Shown: positions 44,516-53,830 of the stretch, piece by piece
How the letters are laid out: each line of letters begins with the position of its first letter
Position numbering within the stretch: position 1 is the first letter of the stretch
Assembly: GCA_023229425.1 (NCBI GenBank)
Contig: JALNZG010000003.1
Location: 310,001 to 374,000 of the forward strand
Reading direction: 5' to 3'
From: Ignavibacteriaceae bacterium
GTDB taxonomy: Bacteria > Bacteroidota > Ignavibacteria > Ignavibacteriales > Ignavibacteriaceae
DNA length: 64,000 nucleotides
Notes under the pieces: generated by a model
Database searches by the model: none
What the model saw: only the letters and a program-made list of their open reading frames with translations
Told to the model about the DNA's origin: nothing
Position numbers and translations under genes: made by a program

Positions 44516-45352
44516 ATGAAGTTAAATCAAAAAGAAATTGAAAGAGTAATTCTGACCGCGCTGAAAGAAGATATTGGCACCGGTGATATTACAACAAATT
44601 TGATCATCGGAAAAAAGCAACGATCAGAAGCATTCTTTCTTGCAAAAGAAGATGGAATTATCGCCGGATTGAGCATCGCTAAAATGGTTTTTCAAAAACT
44701 TGACGAGACAATAAAATGGAAATCATGTATTAAAGATGGAGAATTCGTCTCTGCCGGGACTCGCATTGCTGAAGTAAAAGGGTCGTTGCGAGCTTTATTA
44801 ACGGGCGAACGAACTGCGCTGAATATTTTGCAGCGAATGTCTGGCATTGCTACAACGACAAATAGTTTTGTTAAAATTGTAAATGGTACCAACGCAAAAA
44901 TTCTCGATACTCGAAAAACTGTTCCGGGTCTGCGTATGCTCGATAAATATGCTGTAAAAATCGGTGGCGGCACAAATCACCGTATCGGACTTTTTGATAT
45001 GGTCTTAATTAAAGACAACCACATCAAAGCGGCAGGAAACATCACGAAAGCCATTGCCAAAATTAGAAAAGGTGCAACAAAAAAAATTAAAATAGAAGTT
45101 GAAACAAGTAATCTTGATGAAGTTCGTGAAGCAATGAAAAACAAAATCGAAATTATCATGCTTGACAATATGACGGTTGCGATGATGAAAGAAGCGGTAG
45201 AAATAATCGCCGGGAAAGCAAAAGTTGAAGCATCGGGAAATGTGAATCTAAAAACTCTTCGCAAAATTGCTGAAACGGGAGTTGATTATATTTCCGTCGG
45301 CGCGCTCACCCATTCTGTTAAAGCGCTCGACATCAGCATGAAAATTATTTAA
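44516..45352 (+). CDS. nadC: Quinolinate phosphoribosyltransferase (nicotinate-nucleotide pyrophosphorylase)
   Basis: A 278-residue enzyme joining quinolinate and PRPP to give nicotinate mononucleotide and CO2. Signatures: LKEDIGTGDITTNL at the N-terminus, the GERTALNILQRMSGIAT helix, the active-site segment ILDTRKTVPGLRMLDKYAVK and GGGTNHRIGLFDMVLIKDNH, EVETSN, and the phosphate-binding end VEASGNVNLKTLRKIAETGV. The length is standard. It lies between nadB and nadA and completes a contiguous de novo pathway from aspartate. Confidence 0.97.
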   Translation: MKLNQKEIERVILTALKEDIGTGDITTNLIIGKKQRSEAFFLAKEDGIIAGLSIAKMVFQKLDETIKWKSCIKDGEFVSAGTRIAEVKGSLRALLTGERTALNILQRMSGIATTTNSFVKIVNGTNAKILDTRKTVPGLRMLDKYAVKIGGGTNHRIGLFDMVLIKDNHIKAAGNITKAIAKIRKGATKKIKIEVETSNLDEVREAMKNKIEIIMLDNMTVAMMKEAVEIIAGKAKVEASGNVNLKTLRKIAETGVDYISVGALTHSVKALDISMKII

Positions 45353-45394
45353 AGGAATTGTACTCCGCTAAAGGTGAATAACAAGGAAATTAAA

Positions 45395-46330
45395 ATGAGT
45401 GATTTGATAAATGAAATTTTGAAATTGAAAAGAGAAAAGAACGCGGTAATTCTCGCACATAATTACCAGATTCCGGAAATACAGGACATTGCCGATTTCG
45501 TAGGTGATTCGCTTGGACTCTCGCAGCAAGCCGCATCAACCAACGCCGAGTTGATCGTTTTTTGCGGTGTTCACTTTATGGCTGAAACGGCTTCAATCAT
45601 CGCGCCGAATAAAAAAGTAATTATTCCCGATCTGGATGCAGGTTGTTCACTTGCCGCTTCAATAACTGTCGAACAATTACGTGAATGGAAGAAACAATTT
45701 CCAGATGCTGTTGTTGTTGCTTACATAAACACAACGGCGGAAATAAAAGCTGAAACCGACTATTGCGTAACTTCGTCGAATGCAGTAAAAGTGGTTGAAG
45801 CGATTCCGCGAGACAAAAAAATCCTCTTTTTGCCTGATAGATTTTTAGGCCAGTATGTTTCTTCAATTACCGGACGAGAAATGGAAATTTGGAAAGGAGC
45901 TTGTCATGTGCATGAAAAGATCGGAGATATCGATTTCGCAGAAGTGCATGCTAAACATCCCAACGCAGAATTTCTTATTCACCCGGAATGCGGTTGTTCT
46001 ACTTCTTGCATGATGAAGTCGCGCCAATTCCCTGATGCAACAAACATCCACATCCATTCAACCGAAGGAATGATCAACTTCGTTAAGAGTTCTGATAAGA
46101 ATGAATTTGTTATTGCGACAGAAGTTGGGATTCTCCATCGGCTAAAAAAAATAAATCCCGAAGCTCTCATTCTTCCCCTTAGTGAAAATTCAGTTTGTGA
46201 GTACATGAAGATGATAACGATAGAAAAACTTTGCTATGCATTGCAGAATGAAAAGTTCGAAGTAAGAGTTCCTGAAGAACTTGCGGCAAAAGCTCGTATA
46301 CCAATCGAAAGAATGCTCGCGATCGTTTAA
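45395..46330 (+). CDS. nadA: Quinolinate synthase
   Basis: A 311-residue [4Fe-4S] enzyme condensing iminoaspartate with dihydroxyacetone phosphate to quinolinate. Likely cluster ligands are C57 in VFCGVHFMAET, a cysteine of HPECGCSTSC (C199 or C201) and C268 in SVCEYMKMIT. VILAHNYQIPEIQDIADFVGD is the typical N-terminus. I place the start at ATG 45395, which has AAGGA eight bases upstream, rather than a GTG 21 bases earlier. It is the third gene of the nad run. The stop is about 110 bases before pta. Confidence 0.96.
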   Translation: MSDLINEILKLKREKNAVILAHNYQIPEIQDIADFVGDSLGLSQQAASTNAELIVFCGVHFMAETASIIAPNKKVIIPDLDAGCSLAASITVEQLREWKKQFPDAVVVAYINTTAEIKAETDYCVTSSNAVKVVEAIPRDKKILFLPDRFLGQYVSSITGREMEIWKGACHVHEKIGDIDFAEVHAKHPNAEFLIHPECGCSTSCMMKSRQFPDATNIHIHSTEGMINFVKSSDKNEFVIATEVGILHRLKKINPEALILPLSENSVCEYMKMITIEKLCYALQNEKFEVRVPEELAAKARIPIERMLAIV

Positions 46331-46441
46331 ATGGAAATGATACATTTCAAAATAAAATTTTTAATTGATTTTTGTGAATAATGAATAAATCATCAAAATG
46401 ATTTTTTGTAATTTAGTATCAACAAAATTTAGGAATATGAT

Positions 46442-47422
46442 ATGGCAGAAATAGAATTATTAAATCAGATCAGAGAAAAAGCTTCGAGAAGAAGAAAAAC
46501 AATTGTACTGCCGGAATCGCACGACGAGCGCGTGCTGAAAGCCGCTGAAATACTTACCAAAGAAAACATCGCTTCCATAATTACGCTTGGTTATGAAAAT
46601 AAAATCCGTGAGGATGCCGCAAAACTTGGTGTAAATCTTACCGGCATTAGAATCATCAATCCCGAAACTTCAGACAAACTGAGCGACTTTTCAAATATCT
46701 TTTACAATTTGCGTAAGCACAAAGGAATAACCATTGAACAAGCACGTGAAACTTTGAAGCGCGATCTTTTTTTCGGAGGAATGATGGTTCGCGAAGGAAT
46801 GGCAGACGGCAGTGTTTCCGGTTCTTTTGCAACAACCGGAGATGTTACCAGGGCTTCACTTTTTTGCGTTGGACTTGGCGAGGGAATGTCAATTCTCTCA
46901 AGTTTCTTTTTGATGGTCTTTCCGGAAAAAGTTTACAGCTTTGCAGATTGCGCGGTAAATCCGAATCCGAATGCAGAACAACTTGCCGACATTGCAATTG
47001 CAACTGCAGACAGCCACAAAAAACTTACCGGACAAGAACCTTACATTGCAATGCTTTCTTTTTCAACTAAAGGAAGCGCCGAGCATGAATTAGTTGACAA
47101 GGTTCGCGCCGCTACAAACTTTGTTCAGCAAAAAAGATCTGACTTATTTGTTGACGGTGAACTTCAGTTTGATGCCGCAATTGTTGACGGTATCGGGAAG
47201 AAAAAAGCTCCGCAAAGTAAGGTTGCCGGCAGAGCAAATGTACTCGTTTTCCCCGATTTGAATTCAGGAAATATCGGGTACAAAATTGCACAGCGCCTCG
47301 GCGGCGCAGAAGCGGTTGGACCAATTAATCAAGGATTAAAAAAACCTTTTTTCGATTTAAGCCGCGGCTGCAGCGTTGATGATATTGTTAATACTGCCGC
47401 AATTGCATGTTTGATGACTTAG
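46442..47422 (+). CDS. pta: Phosphate acetyltransferase
   Basis: A 326-residue short-form Pta interconverting acetyl-CoA and acetyl phosphate. Signatures: IVLPESHDERVLKAAEIL at the N-terminus, FFGGMMVREGMADGSVSGSF, TTGDVTRASLF, FADCAVNPNPNAEQLADIA, MLSFSTKGSAEHELVDKV and GDGIGKK-like VDGIGKKKAPQSKVAGRAN, ending in DDIVNTAAIACLMT. It lacks the N-terminal DRTGG/regulatory domains of the long form. No acetate kinase gene is adjacent. It is probably a separate unit from nadA, terminated by the hairpin that follows. Confidence 0.96.
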   Translation: MAEIELLNQIREKASRRRKTIVLPESHDERVLKAAEILTKENIASIITLGYENKIREDAAKLGVNLTGIRIINPETSDKLSDFSNIFYNLRKHKGITIEQARETLKRDLFFGGMMVREGMADGSVSGSFATTGDVTRASLFCVGLGEGMSILSSFFLMVFPEKVYSFADCAVNPNPNAEQLADIAIATADSHKKLTGQEPYIAMLSFSTKGSAEHELVDKVRAATNFVQQKRSDLFVDGELQFDAAIVDGIGKKKAPQSKVAGRANVLVFPDLNSGNIGYKIAQRLGGAEAVGPINQGLKKPFFDLSRGCSVDDIVNTAAIACLMT

Positions 47423-47440
47423 TGTTTTCTTGTGCCCTTT

Positions 47441-47478
47441 GTGTCTTAGTGGTGAAAAGACTTTTACCACTGAGACAC
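47441..47478. terminator. Long hairpin between convergent pta and membrane-protein gene
   Basis: GTGTCTTAGTGGTGAAAAG pairs with CTTTTACCACTGAGACAC at nearly every position around a minimal loop, making an 18-bp stem. It can end transcription from both sides. It also looks like the GTGTCTTTGTGGTGAAA repeats I recall as common in Bacteroidota-group intergenic regions. Confidence 0.7.
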
Positions 47479-47496
47479 TTAGCACACTGAGATTCA

Positions 47497-48630
47497 CTAA
47501 GAAATAAAAACTTTCCCCAGAAACCAATCAACTTTATATTCTTTCAAAGCAAGAATAAAAAACGGAACTGAAAAAATATAATATGAAATATCAAATCTGC
47601 TATTAAAAAGTGCTTCGCCCATTCCAACATGACCAATCGTCATTAAAAAAGAAATTGAAACGAGAAGAAAAGTCAACACTCCCGAAGCAAACAGCAATTC
47701 TTGAAAATCAGCGATCATCCAGCCGATGTATAAAACTAAAAGAGGAAAGACGAAGTAAATCCATTTCGGCAAATAAATTGTTTGAACTGCGAATGGTCCT
47801 TTAGATAAGAAGGTTTCCGCATTCCACAAATAAAACGGAAGAAGAGAGAGAAGAAAAACGGAAAGTGAAATTGTAAAAAAGATAACTCCGTTTTTCAAGT
47901 TATTTCTGAAGAAGAAAAGAAGAAACATTGCAAGCCAGAGAAAAACGATCAATCTTGTTGAAAGAAAAAACCCAAACAGTAACGCTAAAACAATAAATGA
48001 AATATTTTTTTTGTTCTCATTTAGTTTCTGCTCTGCAAGAAAAAAAAGTGAAATTACCAAAACCGCATTTGTTAAAAGCTCACTTCTAACTATAAGTTCG
48101 TAAAAAGTTGTCGGTAGAAAAAGGAGCAACAACATTTTCACCCAATATTCTTTTTTTGTTTTAATAGATTTCAAAAGTAACACCAGGAAAAGGAATAATC
48201 CGAAAACCTCTAAATAACCTGCGTCGTCAAGTAAATAAAACGGTGAAGCAAGAAAAAAGAGAAATGGGAAACCTGAAGGATTTGTCTTTGTTCCGTAAGG
48301 AAAAATTCCCTGCTGAAAATTTGAAAGCCACTCTACCATAGCTGGAAATCTTCCAACACGTGTTGATTGAGGAATAAACGCCAGCAACAATGCTACAACC
48401 GCAATTGCACCGACAATCGAAATTAAATACCCTTTTGAAAAACCATTTTTTTGTGATGTGATTTTTTTATTAATGAAGGATAATAATAAAATCCCACCGA
48501 CTATATATAGAATCGGGGAAAGAACAAAAATGTTGCCGTATCGTGAAGAATATTTAAAAATAAACAGCGCTCCAATAAATAATAAGAACGCAGCGGAAAA
48601 ATTATTTATAAAATGTTTCTTAGTGAACAA
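47497..48630 (-). CDS. Polytopic membrane protein, possibly GT-C type glycosyltransferase
   Basis: A 377-residue protein with about ten to twelve membrane segments spread over its whole length (for example FSAAFLLFIGALFIFKY, YLISIVGAIAVVALLLAFI and IVLALLFGFFLSTRLIVFLW). The first extracytoplasmic loop (QSTRVGRFPAMVEWLSNFQQ then GIFPYGTKTNPSGFPFLFFL) resembles polyprenyl-phosphate-dependent GT-C mannosyltransferases, but no DxD-type motif is certain. The start seems to be TTG 48630 because no ATG is near, and it lacks a good ribosome-binding site. It follows malQ by 64 bases on the same strand. The function is unassigned. Confidence 0.7.
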   Translation of the reverse strand: MFTKKHFINNFSAAFLLFIGALFIFKYSSRYGNIFVLSPILYIVGGILLLSFINKKITSQKNGFSKGYLISIVGAIAVVALLLAFIPQSTRVGRFPAMVEWLSNFQQGIFPYGTKTNPSGFPFLFFLASPFYLLDDAGYLEVFGLFLFLVLLLKSIKTKKEYWVKMLLLLFLPTTFYELIVRSELLTNAVLVISLFFLAEQKLNENKKNISFIVLALLFGFFLSTRLIVFLWLAMFLLFFFRNNLKNGVIFFTISLSVFLLSLLPFYLWNAETFLSKGPFAVQTIYLPKWIYFVFPLLVLYIGWMIADFQELLFASGVLTFLLVSISFLMTIGHVGMGEALFNSRFDISYYIFSVPFFILALKEYKVDWFLGKVFIS

Positions 48631-48694
48631 AACTAAAATCGCTTTCTACCACGCCTTGCGTGGTTTCGCGCCGCTTCCAGCGACACTCAACTTT

Positions 48695-50230
48695 TTACTT
48701 TATATTTTCCACTTTTTCCGGCTCCGGTGGACGCTGATACATTTCAGACATTTCTTTGTACTTACCGGCTAAATCATAAGAGATTTGTTCCCACGTGAAC
48801 CGCCATCCCCAATTACCGCCAAGTTTTCCCGGGAAATTCATGCGAGCTTCATTGCCAAGATTTAACATATCCTGCAACGGAATAACCACAATTTTTGCAA
48901 CCGAAGCATACGCCGTTTTTATCAATTGAAAAGTAATGTTGTCTCCGAAATAACCGAGATATTTTTGTGTGAACTCATAAATATCATTTTTATCTTTTTC
49001 TTCTTTCGCTTTTTCAAAATACCCGCGGGTAGTATCGTTATCATGCGAACCGGTATGAACGACACAATTTGGAATAAAATTATGCGGTAAAAATTTTGTT
49101 TCCATTTCTTTGCCGAAGGCAAATTGAAGGATTTTAATTCCCGGCAAGTTAAATTTGTCGCGCAATGCGTTTACTTCTTTGGTAATAACACCAAGGTCTT
49201 CGGCAATAATTGGAACATCGCCCAAATATTTTTTTACCGCAGTAAAAAATTTATCGCCGGGAGCTTTAACCCATTTACCGGTTTCAGCAGTAAGCGCATC
49301 ACCCGGAATTTCCCAATATGCTTCAAAGCCGCGAAAATGGTCTATGCGAACGATGTCGATAAGTTCGAGCAATGCGGAAATTCTTTTCCGCCACCAAAGA
49401 AAATCATCTTTTTCCATTTCATCCCAGCGATAAAGAGGATTGCCCCAAAGCTGCCCGGTCGGACTAAAATAATCAGGTGGAACGCCTGCACAGGTTAAAA
49501 GTTTTCCGTTTTCATCAACGGTAAAAAGATTTTTATTCGCCCAAAGGTCTGCGCTGTCGTAGGCAATAAAGATCGGCAGATCGCCAATAATTTTTATTCC
49601 TTTGTGGTTTGCATATTCTTTTACCTTGTGCCACTGTTTGAAAAAATTAAACTGAAGAAATTTTTGATATTGAATTTCACTAGCAACTTTTTCTTTCCAG
49701 TTCACTACGGCATTTGCCTTTCGCAGAGCAATAGCTTTGTCCCATGTTGTCCAGAGATTTCCGCCATGATGGTTTTTAACAGCCATAAACAAAGAATAAT
49801 CATCGAGCCAGTCATCATGTTTCACACAGAAGTCGGAAAAAGCCTTTTCAACAACCGGATTTTTCTCTTCGATAAAATTAGCAAACGCTTTACTTAAAAG
49901 AGAATTTTTATAGTCAATCACCTCGCCGAAATCAATGTTGCCCGGATCAAATTTCGGTATCTTCGTCAAATCTTCTTTTTTCAGGTAACCTTCTTCGGCA
50001 AGGATTTCCGGACTGATCAAAAGCGGATTTCCTGCAAAAGCAGAAAAACATTGATAGGGAGAATCGCCGTAACCGGTTGGTCCAAGCGGGAAAACCTGCC
50101 AGAGCGTTTGTCCGGATGCTTCAAGAAAATTTATAAAGTTGAAGGCTTGTTCTCCTAAATCACCAATTCCAAATTTACCCGGAAGCGACGTTGGGTGAAG
50201 GAGAATTCCGGCGGAGCGTTCAATATTCAT
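48695..50230 (-). CDS. malQ: 4-alpha-glucanotransferase (amylomaltase)
   Basis: A 511-residue GH77 enzyme that transfers maltodextrin segments between alpha-1,4-glucans in glycogen and maltose metabolism. Signatures: SAGILLHPTSLPGKFGIGDLG at the N-terminus, PLGPTGYGDSPYQCFSAFAG, the nucleophile region DIVRIDHFRGFEAYW, acid/base IIAEDLGVIT and transition-state aspartate HTGSHDNDTTRGYF. The length matches the bacterial/Thermus amylomaltase. It lies 17 bases after fabF and may be co-transcribed with it. No other glycogen genes are in the window. Confidence 0.97.
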   Translation of the reverse strand: MNIERSAGILLHPTSLPGKFGIGDLGEQAFNFINFLEASGQTLWQVFPLGPTGYGDSPYQCFSAFAGNPLLISPEILAEEGYLKKEDLTKIPKFDPGNIDFGEVIDYKNSLLSKAFANFIEEKNPVVEKAFSDFCVKHDDWLDDYSLFMAVKNHHGGNLWTTWDKAIALRKANAVVNWKEKVASEIQYQKFLQFNFFKQWHKVKEYANHKGIKIIGDLPIFIAYDSADLWANKNLFTVDENGKLLTCAGVPPDYFSPTGQLWGNPLYRWDEMEKDDFLWWRKRISALLELIDIVRIDHFRGFEAYWEIPGDALTAETGKWVKAPGDKFFTAVKKYLGDVPIIAEDLGVITKEVNALRDKFNLPGIKILQFAFGKEMETKFLPHNFIPNCVVHTGSHDNDTTRGYFEKAKEEKDKNDIYEFTQKYLGYFGDNITFQLIKTAYASVAKIVVIPLQDMLNLGNEARMNFPGKLGGNWGWRFTWEQISYDLAGKYKEMSEMYQRPPEPEKVENIK

Positions 50231-50247
50231 TTAGTTCTTCTTTCTTT

Positions 50248-51504
50248 TTATTCCGAAAATTTTTTAAATATTACTGAAGTATTATGTCCGCCAAAACCGA
50301 AAGCGTTACTCATTGCAATGTCCACGGTTCGTTTTTGCGGTTTGTTAAAGGTATAATTTAAATCGCACTGTGGGTCGGGGAATTCAAAATTAATTGTCGG
50401 TGGAACCATATCGTTTACCGTTGCAAGAATAGAAGCAATCGCTTCGACGGCACCAGCTGCGCCAAGCAAATGCCCAGTCATACTTTTTGTTGAAGAAATA
50501 TTTAGTTTGTAAGCATGTTCGCCGAAGATATCTTTAATTGCATTAGTTTCAGCGATATCGCCAAGTCCGGTTGATGTTCCGTGTACATTGATATAATCAA
50601 TTTGTTCCGAGTGGATCTCCGCATTTTTCATGGCGCGAACCATTGCGAGTTTTGCGCCCTTTCCTTCAGGCTCAGGCGCGGTAATATGGTATGCATCAGC
50701 GGATAAACCGACACCAATTAATTCAGCATAAATTCTTGCACCGCGTGTTTTTGCAGATTCTAAATCTTCTAAGTAAAGCATTCCCGCCCCTTCACCCATA
50801 ACAAATCCATCACGAGTTTTATCAAATGGGCGGCTGGCAGTTTCGGGAGAATCATTTCTTGTTGAAAGCGCTCTGGCTGCATTAAACCCACCCACACCAA
50901 TTTCGCAGATACTTGCTTCACCGCCGCCGCACAACATAGCAGTTGCCATTCCGTTCCGGATCATTAAAAAAGAATCGATGATACAATTATTAGCGGTCGC
51001 ACAGGCTGAAACAGCGCAATAATTGGGACCCCGGAATCCATATTGAATGGAAACTTGACCAGCTGCAATATCAGGGATCATCATTGGAATAAAAAACGGA
51101 GAAATGCGGTTTGGACCCTGGTCATGATTTATAACCGACTGATGATAAAAAGTTTGAATTCCGCCAATCCCGCTTCCAAAAATTACACCAATATTATTTT
51201 TTTCATCTTCGGAAAGATTTTCCGGATTGACGGCTGCATCATGTAAAACATCTTTTGCAACGGCTAACGCGTATTGACTAAATTTATCAAGCCGGCGGGC
51301 TGTTTTTTTATCCATATAATTTGTTGCTTCGAACCCTTTGAGTTCGCACGCAAATTTTGTATCAAGACGGGAAGTATCGAAAGAGGTAATAGCCGCACTT
51401 CCGCTTTTCCCTTCCATCATACCATTCCAAAAGTCTTTAACATTTAATCCGATCGGTGTTAGCGCCGCCATACCGGTAACAACCACTCTTTTATTTTCCT
51501 GCAT
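50248..51504 (-). CDS. fabF: Beta-ketoacyl-ACP synthase II
   Basis: A 418-residue condensing enzyme of fatty-acid elongation. The catalytic triad is recognisable: C168 in AVSACATANN, a histidine in NVHGTSTGLGDIAETN and a second in KSMTGHLLGAAGAVEA. The C-terminal glycine motif SNAFGFGGHN is present. It elongates acyl-ACP with malonyl-ACP in the cytoplasm. AGGAAC lies nine bases before the ATG. Acyl carrier protein and the other fab genes are not adjacent; malQ follows closely. Confidence 0.97.
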   Translation of the reverse strand: MQENKRVVVTGMAALTPIGLNVKDFWNGMMEGKSGSAAITSFDTSRLDTKFACELKGFEATNYMDKKTARRLDKFSQYALAVAKDVLHDAAVNPENLSEDEKNNIGVIFGSGIGGIQTFYHQSVINHDQGPNRISPFFIPMMIPDIAAGQVSIQYGFRGPNYCAVSACATANNCIIDSFLMIRNGMATAMLCGGGEASICEIGVGGFNAARALSTRNDSPETASRPFDKTRDGFVMGEGAGMLYLEDLESAKTRGARIYAELIGVGLSADAYHITAPEPEGKGAKLAMVRAMKNAEIHSEQIDYINVHGTSTGLGDIAETNAIKDIFGEHAYKLNISSTKSMTGHLLGAAGAVEAIASILATVNDMVPPTINFEFPDPQCDLNYTFNKPQKRTVDIAMSNAFGFGGHNTSVIFKKFSE

Positions 51505-51659
51505 TTACTCGTTCCTCTTTTTTTGAATATAAATCTGGACCCGGACATTTTCTTTTAAATATTAGTGTAAATTTAACAAAAAAATTCTTTTTCTTGATGA
51601 ATTTTATCTTTGCCGGTTTCTCTTTATTTTGAAAGGCAAAAATTCACTATTAATATATT

Positions 51660-52217
51660 TTGAAAAACGAATTAAATCCCACACAAAAGAAAGTCTGGCT
51701 GTTTGCCGGCGCAATTGCTGCGATATGTTTGACCATATTTATCAATGCGTTCCTCGCTTATTATCTCCTGAACCATCTGACGAAATTAACTTTTTCTCTT
51801 AATTTTTTCCCGCCGGGCATTTCTCTGCTTTCGGTACAGGTACAAAATTCTTTTTCTTTATTCCTCTATATGCTCTATGATTTTCTTCTCATCCTCATTG
51901 AAATTGAAATCTTTTTGCTTATATCCAAGAAGATACAACCGCCTTTGAAATTTGGATTTTTGTCACTGCTGCTTTCATTAGTGGGAATTCTTCTTTTAAT
52001 ATTTATTTATAAATCAGTTATACTTGTTTTTGTAAGGGGATCAGGAGGAACAAACATTTCACTTTTATATTTATTTTATTCCTGGCAGCAAATATTGGTT
52101 TTCCTGTTTTTCGGTTTCTTAATCACTTTCGGTTATCTCACGTATGTTATTAATAGAATAAAAAATCTGCTTGAAACTTTTCCAAAGGAAGAAGAAAATG
52201 CCGTCACTAAAAAATAA
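51660..52217 (+). CDS. Small four-helix membrane protein of unknown function
   Basis: A 185-residue protein with four membrane segments: LFAGAIAAICLTIFINAFL, LFLYMLYDFLLILIEIEIFL, FLSLLLSLVGILLLIFIY and ILVFLFFGFLITFGYLTYVI. The C-terminus is charged and cytoplasmic (LLETFPKEEENAVTKK). Initiation seems to be at TTG 51660 because no ATG occurs before residue 67; the ribosome-binding site is weak. The end overlaps the start of the dehydrogenase gene by 20 bases, so the two are coupled. I do not recognise the family. Confidence 0.7.
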   Translation: MKNELNPTQKKVWLFAGAIAAICLTIFINAFLAYYLLNHLTKLTFSLNFFPPGISLLSVQVQNSFSLFLYMLYDFLLILIEIEIFLLISKKIQPPLKFGFLSLLLSLVGILLLIFIYKSVILVFVRGSGGTNISLLYLFYSWQQILVFLFFGFLITFGYLTYVINRIKNLLETFPKEEENAVTKK

Positions 52218-52974
52218 GATCGTTTTTATTTCAGGAGCTTCGTCCGGCATTGGTATGGCTTGCGCCCGCTCTTTTGCGTCGGAAGGAGCAACACTCATTC
52301 TTGCCGCAAGAAGAAAAGAAAAATTAGAACAATTAGCTTTGGAATTAAAAGAAACATTTAATACTGGAAGCAGAATTCTTTCGTTTGATATTCAAAATAA
52401 TCATGAAGTAAAAGAAGCTTTTAATTCGCTTCCGGAAGATTGGAAGAGCGTTGATATTCTTATTAACAGCGCCGGGCTGGCAAAAGGGATGCAGAAATTG
52501 CAGGAAGGAAATCCCGATGATTGGGACGTTATGATCAATACGAATATTAAAGGATTGTTGTATCTCACCCGCGAAGTACTTCCTTACATGGTTAAGCGCG
52601 AAAGTGGACATATAATCAACCTTGGCTCAACCGCCGGGCATGATGTTTATCCTTCCGGCAATGTTTATTGCGCAACAAAATTTGCTGTTAACGCAATCAG
52701 TCAATCGTTAAGAATTGATTTGCTTGATAAATCAATAAAAGTTTCATCCGTTGATCCCGGAATGGTTGAAACCGAGTTTAGCGTTGTCCGGTTTTCCGGC
52801 GATGTTGATCGGGCAAAAAATGTTTACAGGGGCGTTGACCCTTTAACCGCGGAGGATGTTGCTGATGCAATTCTCTATTGCGCAACGCGTCCCAAACATG
52901 TAAACATCAACGAAATTATTTTAACGCCGGTTGCTCAAGCACAATCAAATTTTGTTGTAAGAAAACCTGTTTAA
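52198..52974 (+). CDS. Short-chain dehydrogenase/reductase (YdfG-like)
   Basis: A 258-residue SDR oxidoreductase. The NAD(P) motif GASSGIG is at 13-19, NSAG at 90-93, the catalytic serine S144 in NLGSTAG and the Y157-x-x-x-K161 pair in VYCATKFA. ARRKEKLE after the second strand favours NADPH. The closest pattern is YdfG-type NADP-dependent 3-hydroxy-acid/serine dehydrogenase, but the substrate is uncertain. I choose ATG 52198, preceded by AAAGGAAG, over an upstream in-frame start at 52171. It overlaps the preceding membrane-protein gene by 20 bases and the convergent tsaC-like gene by four. Confidence 0.93.
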   Translation: MPSLKNKIVFISGASSGIGMACARSFASEGATLILAARRKEKLEQLALELKETFNTGSRILSFDIQNNHEVKEAFNSLPEDWKSVDILINSAGLAKGMQKLQEGNPDDWDVMINTNIKGLLYLTREVLPYMVKRESGHIINLGSTAGHDVYPSGNVYCATKFAVNAISQSLRIDLLDKSIKVSSVDPGMVETEFSVVRFSGDVDRAKNVYRGVDPLTAEDVADAILYCATRPKHVNINEIILTPVAQAQSNFVVRKPV

Positions 52975-53582
52975 GCAAAAAGCGTTACATCTCCAGCTCC
53001 GATTCTTAAAATTTCAGGCGTTCCGTTGCTAAGGTCAATTACACTTGACGGTTGATTAGATAAGTTTCCGACGGAAAGCATTAAATCAACTAAAGGATTA
53101 AAAATTGCTTTAATTTCATTTACATCACTCAACACTTCCCCTTTGCGGTTTGTAACGCTTGTGCTGATTATCGGATTACCAACTTCACGCGCGATTGCTA
53201 GACTAACCTCGTTATTCGGAACTCGAATTCCCACGGTTTTTCTTTTACTCCATAATTTTTTAGGAACGTCTTTTGCAGCCGGAAGAACAAACGTATAAGC
53301 GCCGGGGAGAAGATGTTTCATAGTACGGTAAGCATAATCAGAAACCTTTGCATATTTAGCGATATCCTTTAAATCTGCACAGACAAAACTGAACATTTTA
53401 GTAATTGCATCATTTTTAATTTGGAATAACCTTTCGAGAGCTTGTTTATTGAAAATATCACAACCTAAGCCGTAAACAGTATCGGTCGGATAAATGATAA
53501 TGCCTCCGTTTTTAATCACTTCTGCGGCTTTATTGATGAGGCGTTGTTGGGGAGTAACAGGATGTAAATCAAAAAATTCCAT
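52971..53582 (-). CDS. tsaC: L-threonylcarbamoyladenylate synthase (Sua5/YrdC/YciO)
   Basis: A 203-residue YrdC-domain protein that makes threonylcarbamoyl-AMP for t6A37 of ANN-decoding tRNAs. Signatures: GGIIIYPTDTVYGLGCDIFN with the ATP/threonine pocket, AYTFVLPA, KRKTVGIRVPNN, NPIISTSVTNRKGEV and PSSVIDLSNGTPEILRIGAG. The extra Sua5 C-terminal domain is absent, so it is of the short TsaC/YciO kind; YciO paralogues without this activity exist, which leaves some doubt. A perfect AAAGGAG lies seven bases before the ATG. It is convergent with the dehydrogenase gene, overlapping by four bases. Confidence 0.88.
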   Translation of the reverse strand: MEFFDLHPVTPQQRLINKAAEVIKNGGIIIYPTDTVYGLGCDIFNKQALERLFQIKNDAITKMFSFVCADLKDIAKYAKVSDYAYRTMKHLLPGAYTFVLPAAKDVPKKLWSKRKTVGIRVPNNEVSLAIAREVGNPIISTSVTNRKGEVLSDVNEIKAIFNPLVDLMLSVGNLSNQPSSVIDLSNGTPEILRIGAGDVTLFA

Positions 53583-53830
53583 AAGAACTCCTTTAAAGTT
53601 AATGAGATGATTTGAACTATTTTTGGGATGATTGACATCAAAATCTAAAATGTGAATATCAACAGGGGATAAAATAAAATTTTCTGCATGATTGTCAAAT
53701 CTTTTTTAAAAATATTTTCGGTCAACTGCCTTTAAACAAAAAAATTCACTTACTCTGAAACACTTATTCAAAAATCTTTTTTAGATTTTTAGAAGTCCAT
53801 TACAGAAAGATTCCAATCGATCAGTAAATT

